Source: UBA11222 sp049323435 (GTDB taxonomy: Bacteria; Pseudomonadota; Alphaproteobacteria; UBA11222). Taken from it: a stretch of DNA of 64,000 nucleotides. The notes beneath the pieces were generated by a model that worked only from the letters and a program-made list of their open reading frames with translations, had not been told where the DNA came from and did no database searches. The stretch covers positions 68,207-132,206 of the forward strand of contig JBMOMX010000020.1 of the NCBI GenBank assembly GCA_049323435.1. Direction: 5' to 3'. The translations under genes were made by a program, and so were the position numbers. The first letter of the stretch is position 1; every line of letters starts with the position of its first letter. Of the stretch, positions 63,101 through 64,000 are shown one piece after another.

Positions 63101-63557
63101 GTTCCGTCTGAAGGCGCGGCATTTTCTCAGGGATCACGAGAACCATGTCGCCATTCTCAAGCTCCGCCGGAACGAGCCGCTTACACCCACCGACCTCTCG
63201 GAGCTCGAGCGCATTTTCCTCGAGGGAGGGATCGCAGAAGGCAATGATCTGGAGCGAATTCGGCAGAACGGTGGGCTGGGCCTGTTCGTACGTTCTCTGG
63301 TTGGTCTCGATCGTGAGGCTGCCAAGAACGCCTTTTCGGTATTTCTGGCGGCGCGTACGCTATCAGCCAACCAAATTGAGTTTCTGAATACGATCATCGA
63401 CCATCTTACCGAGAAGGGCCAGATGGATCCGCGGCTGCTCTACGAAAGCCCCTTCACCGACTTCGATCCGATGGGAGTTGCGGGGGTCTTCGACCCTGCC
63501 TCCGCCAGCGCGGTTATCGCTGTCCTCGCTGAGGTAAGAAAGCGCGCCGCTGCGTAA
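60117..63557 (+). CDS. hsdR: Type I restriction enzyme subunit HsdR
   Basis: HsdR is the ATP-driven translocase and nuclease of the complex. The 1146-residue protein begins with a DUF4145-like domain ('SACFYTRLAMEVAVKWMYAH', about 30-130) and a coiled coil (about 150-205). The nuclease domain has the PD-(D/E)xK core 'FVDYVLWGDDGKPLGLVEAK' (about 255-275). The helicase has Walker A 'MATGSGKTRTVIAL' (about 385), 'VIDEAHRS' (about 480), 'GLTATPKKEVDRDT' and 'MLGRGTRLCPD' (motif VI). A C-terminal HsdM-contact region follows. The N-terminal DUF4145 layout is known from EcoEI-like enzymes. It seems intact. Confidence 0.95.
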   Translation: MSQFAFLQAEFPDVHKHAAKAEALALSDPRSACFYTRLAMEVAVKWMYAHDRTLRSPYETTLSALIHEPTFRKLLGDGLVTKAKLIKDLGNAAAHETKPVTPARAVTALRELFHIVYWLMRTYAEGPKLAPGIQFDGSALEKTLTITVNTVQQIRKLREDFDAREKALEAETAARLKSEGDRLKLEAEIKLLQDEIAKVKKANLATPDGHDYNEAETRDAFIDLLLREAGWVLDQHRDTEFPVTGMPNAAGEGFVDYVLWGDDGKPLGLVEAKRTGKDPRAGQQQAKLYADCLEAQFGQRPVIFYTNGYEHWIWDDLRYPPRPIQGFLTKDELELAIQRRRTLHPLGTAWIDPAIVERFYQTRAIRRIAEAFEKDHLRRALLVMATGSGKTRTVIALSDLLMRTNWARRILFLADRVALVNQATGAFKKFLPSASPVNLITDKDATGRVYISTYPTMMRLIDDAAGGARRFGPGHFDLIVIDEAHRSVYRKYGAIFDYFDSLIVGLTATPKKEVDRDTYRLFNLQRGVPTDAYGLDEAVSDGFLVPLRAVSVPLKFEREGIRYDDLPDEEKEAWDAVEWDEDGSVPAMVEPAAVNKWLFNADTVDKVLEHLMTHGQHVADGDRIGKTIIFAKNQDHARFIAERFDKAYPSRAGAFARVIISSDPYAQSLIEDFSQPDKSPYIAVSVDMLDTGIDVPEVVNLVFFKIVRSKTKFWQMLGRGTRLCPDLFGPGRHKSFFTVFDFCQNFEFFNQNPATTDGATGDPLSKRLFATRVELICALDASNPPPVEAFDEQATGFTEREKTAFEAPPGLRDKLAEELRQQVEGMSLDNFLVRPHRRLVEKYSKAETWRHLGLDEQAELMNSLAGLPTSVTDDDVAAKQFDMLILRTQLAVLRAESIFASLRKRVVEIAGLLEELSNVPMVTKELAFIQEIQGDEFWQDVTAQMLETVRRRLRSLIKLIEVKRRSIIYTDFEDELGEASVVDVRGVSVGTDMDRFRLKARHFLRDHENHVAILKLRRNEPLTPTDLSELERIFLEGGIAEGNDLERIRQNGGLGLFVRSLVGLDREAAKNAFSVFLAARTLSANQIEFLNTIIDHLTEKGQMDPRLLYESPFTDFDPMGVAGVFDPASASAVIAVLAEVRKRAAA

Positions 63558-63593
63558 AGGCGCCTTCAACGAGACAAGAGAACGATCTGCCGG

Positions 63594-63860
63594 TCACAAC
63601 CAATTCTGACGGAACAGCGATGTCGCCGTTCCTGTCATTATGCAGAACATGTCCTTGAAATGACTGTGGCTGGAAAAGCCGAGGGTAAGCGCGACCCCGG
63701 TAATGGGCGCATGATCCGACAGCAGTATTTCCCTGGCCTTGATAATCCGCCGTTCATTTTTGTAACGGCAGAGTGATGCATCGAAGGTCGCCTTGAGCGC
63801 CATGCCAAAATGATGCGCGCTGAGCCCAGCTTCCGCTGCGTGCGCGGACCGATATCCAGA
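63594..63860 (-). pseudogene. Truncated AraC-family regulator (C-terminal DNA-binding domain only)
   Basis: On the minus strand, 63860 to 63594 encodes an AraC-type helix-turn-helix pair: 'AAEAGLSAHHFGMALKATFD' and 'RRIIKAREILLS', then 'GVALTLGFSSHSHFKDMFCI', ending with TGA. An in-frame TAA at 63861-63863 and loss of homology just upstream show that the N-terminal sensor domain is missing. The break lies about 12 bases from an IS21-like terminus starting near 63875, so insertion or deletion next to the IS probably removed it. It is unlikely to be functional. Confidence 0.7.
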
Positions 63861-63874
63861 TTACGTCCAGTTAC

Positions 63875-64000
63875 TGTTAATTTTCACTTAGATTTGACCC
63901 TGGATTTTCATTTAGAAGTGACCCGGGTGGATGTTATGTCCCGCGATGCGGGCAATTGGTCAAGCCTGTTTTTTTTCCTTTCTGGTTTTGGTGGCAGCGG
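63875..64000. mobile_element. Probable terminus of an IS21-like insertion sequence (partial)
   Basis: From TGT at 63875 there are two tandem 20-bp repeats, TTTTCACTTAGATTTGACCC (63881-63900) and a copy with three changes (63905-63924). Multiple terminal repeats of this wording and a TGT end are typical of IS21-family elements. On the minus strand a frame running in from the window edge ends ATKTRKEKKQA-stop at 63960, which could be the tail of the element's last gene. The rest lies outside the window. Confidence 0.55.

Larger units (their letters stand above)
43600..64000. mobile_element. Defence island integrated at tRNA-Thr (right end outside the window)
   Basis: From the tRNA-Thr 3' end the window changes to integrase, Zorya, RmuC, type I restriction-modification and IS-related genes. 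The first half is visibly more AT-rich than the chromosome to the left. The layout (tRNA, then a P4-type integrase in the same direction, then cargo) is typical of integrative islands. I searched the remaining sequence by eye for a second copy of the tRNA 3' end and found none, so the right boundary lies beyond 64000. The cargo may represent more than one insertion event. Confidence 0.8.

Noticed and set aside
63558..64000. Right attachment site of the island within the window
   Set aside because: No second copy of the tRNA-Thr 3' end was found by reading this stretch.
1..64000. CRISPR array
   Set aside because: No regularly spaced repeat-spacer pattern was seen; the repeats present are too few and unevenly spaced.

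Overview
The window looks like the chromosome of a GC-rich alphaproteobacterium. Three things suggest this: the ffh-rpsP-rimM-trmD-rplS-leuC order, the hemC-hemD-mitofilin-hemY cluster, and the overall character of the proteins (plant-type GshA, AqpS-like channel beside ArsC, PAS_5 protein). I cannot place it below class. About two thirds is ordinary core genome. The last third is a tRNA-anchored defence island.

Layout. 1-3005: a leftward operon of an MshL/GspD-type secretin, an ABC-2-like permease and a partial unknown protein. 3195-12454: CinA-like amidase (-), then a rightward run of ffh, rpsP, rimM, trmD, rplS, leuC, leuD, leuB, asd and an amphi-Trp protein. A DUF559 endonuclease-like gene sits between leuC and leuD, bracketed by copies of a G/C-rich repeat. 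12458-20922: an ammonium transporter-histidine kinase fusion lies next to gltD/gltB (-). A short in-frame duplicate of the gltD 3' end lies on the far side of the fusion gene, which suggests the gene was inserted there. 21207-34280: methyltransferase, START-like protein, FadH, PAS_5 protein, macrodomain, AmpG, Crp/Fnr regulator, nitroreductase, epoxide hydrolase, ArsC plus an arsenic-type aquaglyceroporin, MmsA and ZapE. 34289-43500: GshA and RsmE (-), UbiA, a CHRD protein, TsaD (-), then hemC-hemD-mitofilin-hemY.

Island (43600 to beyond the end). A tRNA-Thr(CGT) gene is followed directly by a P4-type tyrosine integrase. Then come a complete type I Zorya system (zorA-zorB-zorC-zorD, leftward), rmuC with a DUF3892 gene (leftward) and, divergently, a WYL-domain regulator coupled to hsdM-hsdS-(unknown gene)-hsdR. 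A truncated AraC gene and what looks like one end of an IS21-like element close the window. The right attachment site is not seen, so the island continues past 64000.

How the genes work together. The first cluster couples protein targeting with ribosome and tRNA maturation and then leucine biosynthesis. The Amt-kinase beside glutamate synthase suggests nitrogen sensing. The hem cluster makes uroporphyrinogen III. The island combines a proton-motor-coupled anti-phage system (Zorya) with a type I restriction-modification system that has its own regulator and an unassigned protein encoded between HsdS and HsdR. No single wholly new system is proved. The best candidates for new biology are that unassigned gene, the Amt-kinase insertion that duplicates the gltD tail, the repeat-bracketed DUF559 unit, and the aquaglyceroporin gene that seems to start at a non-canonical codon.
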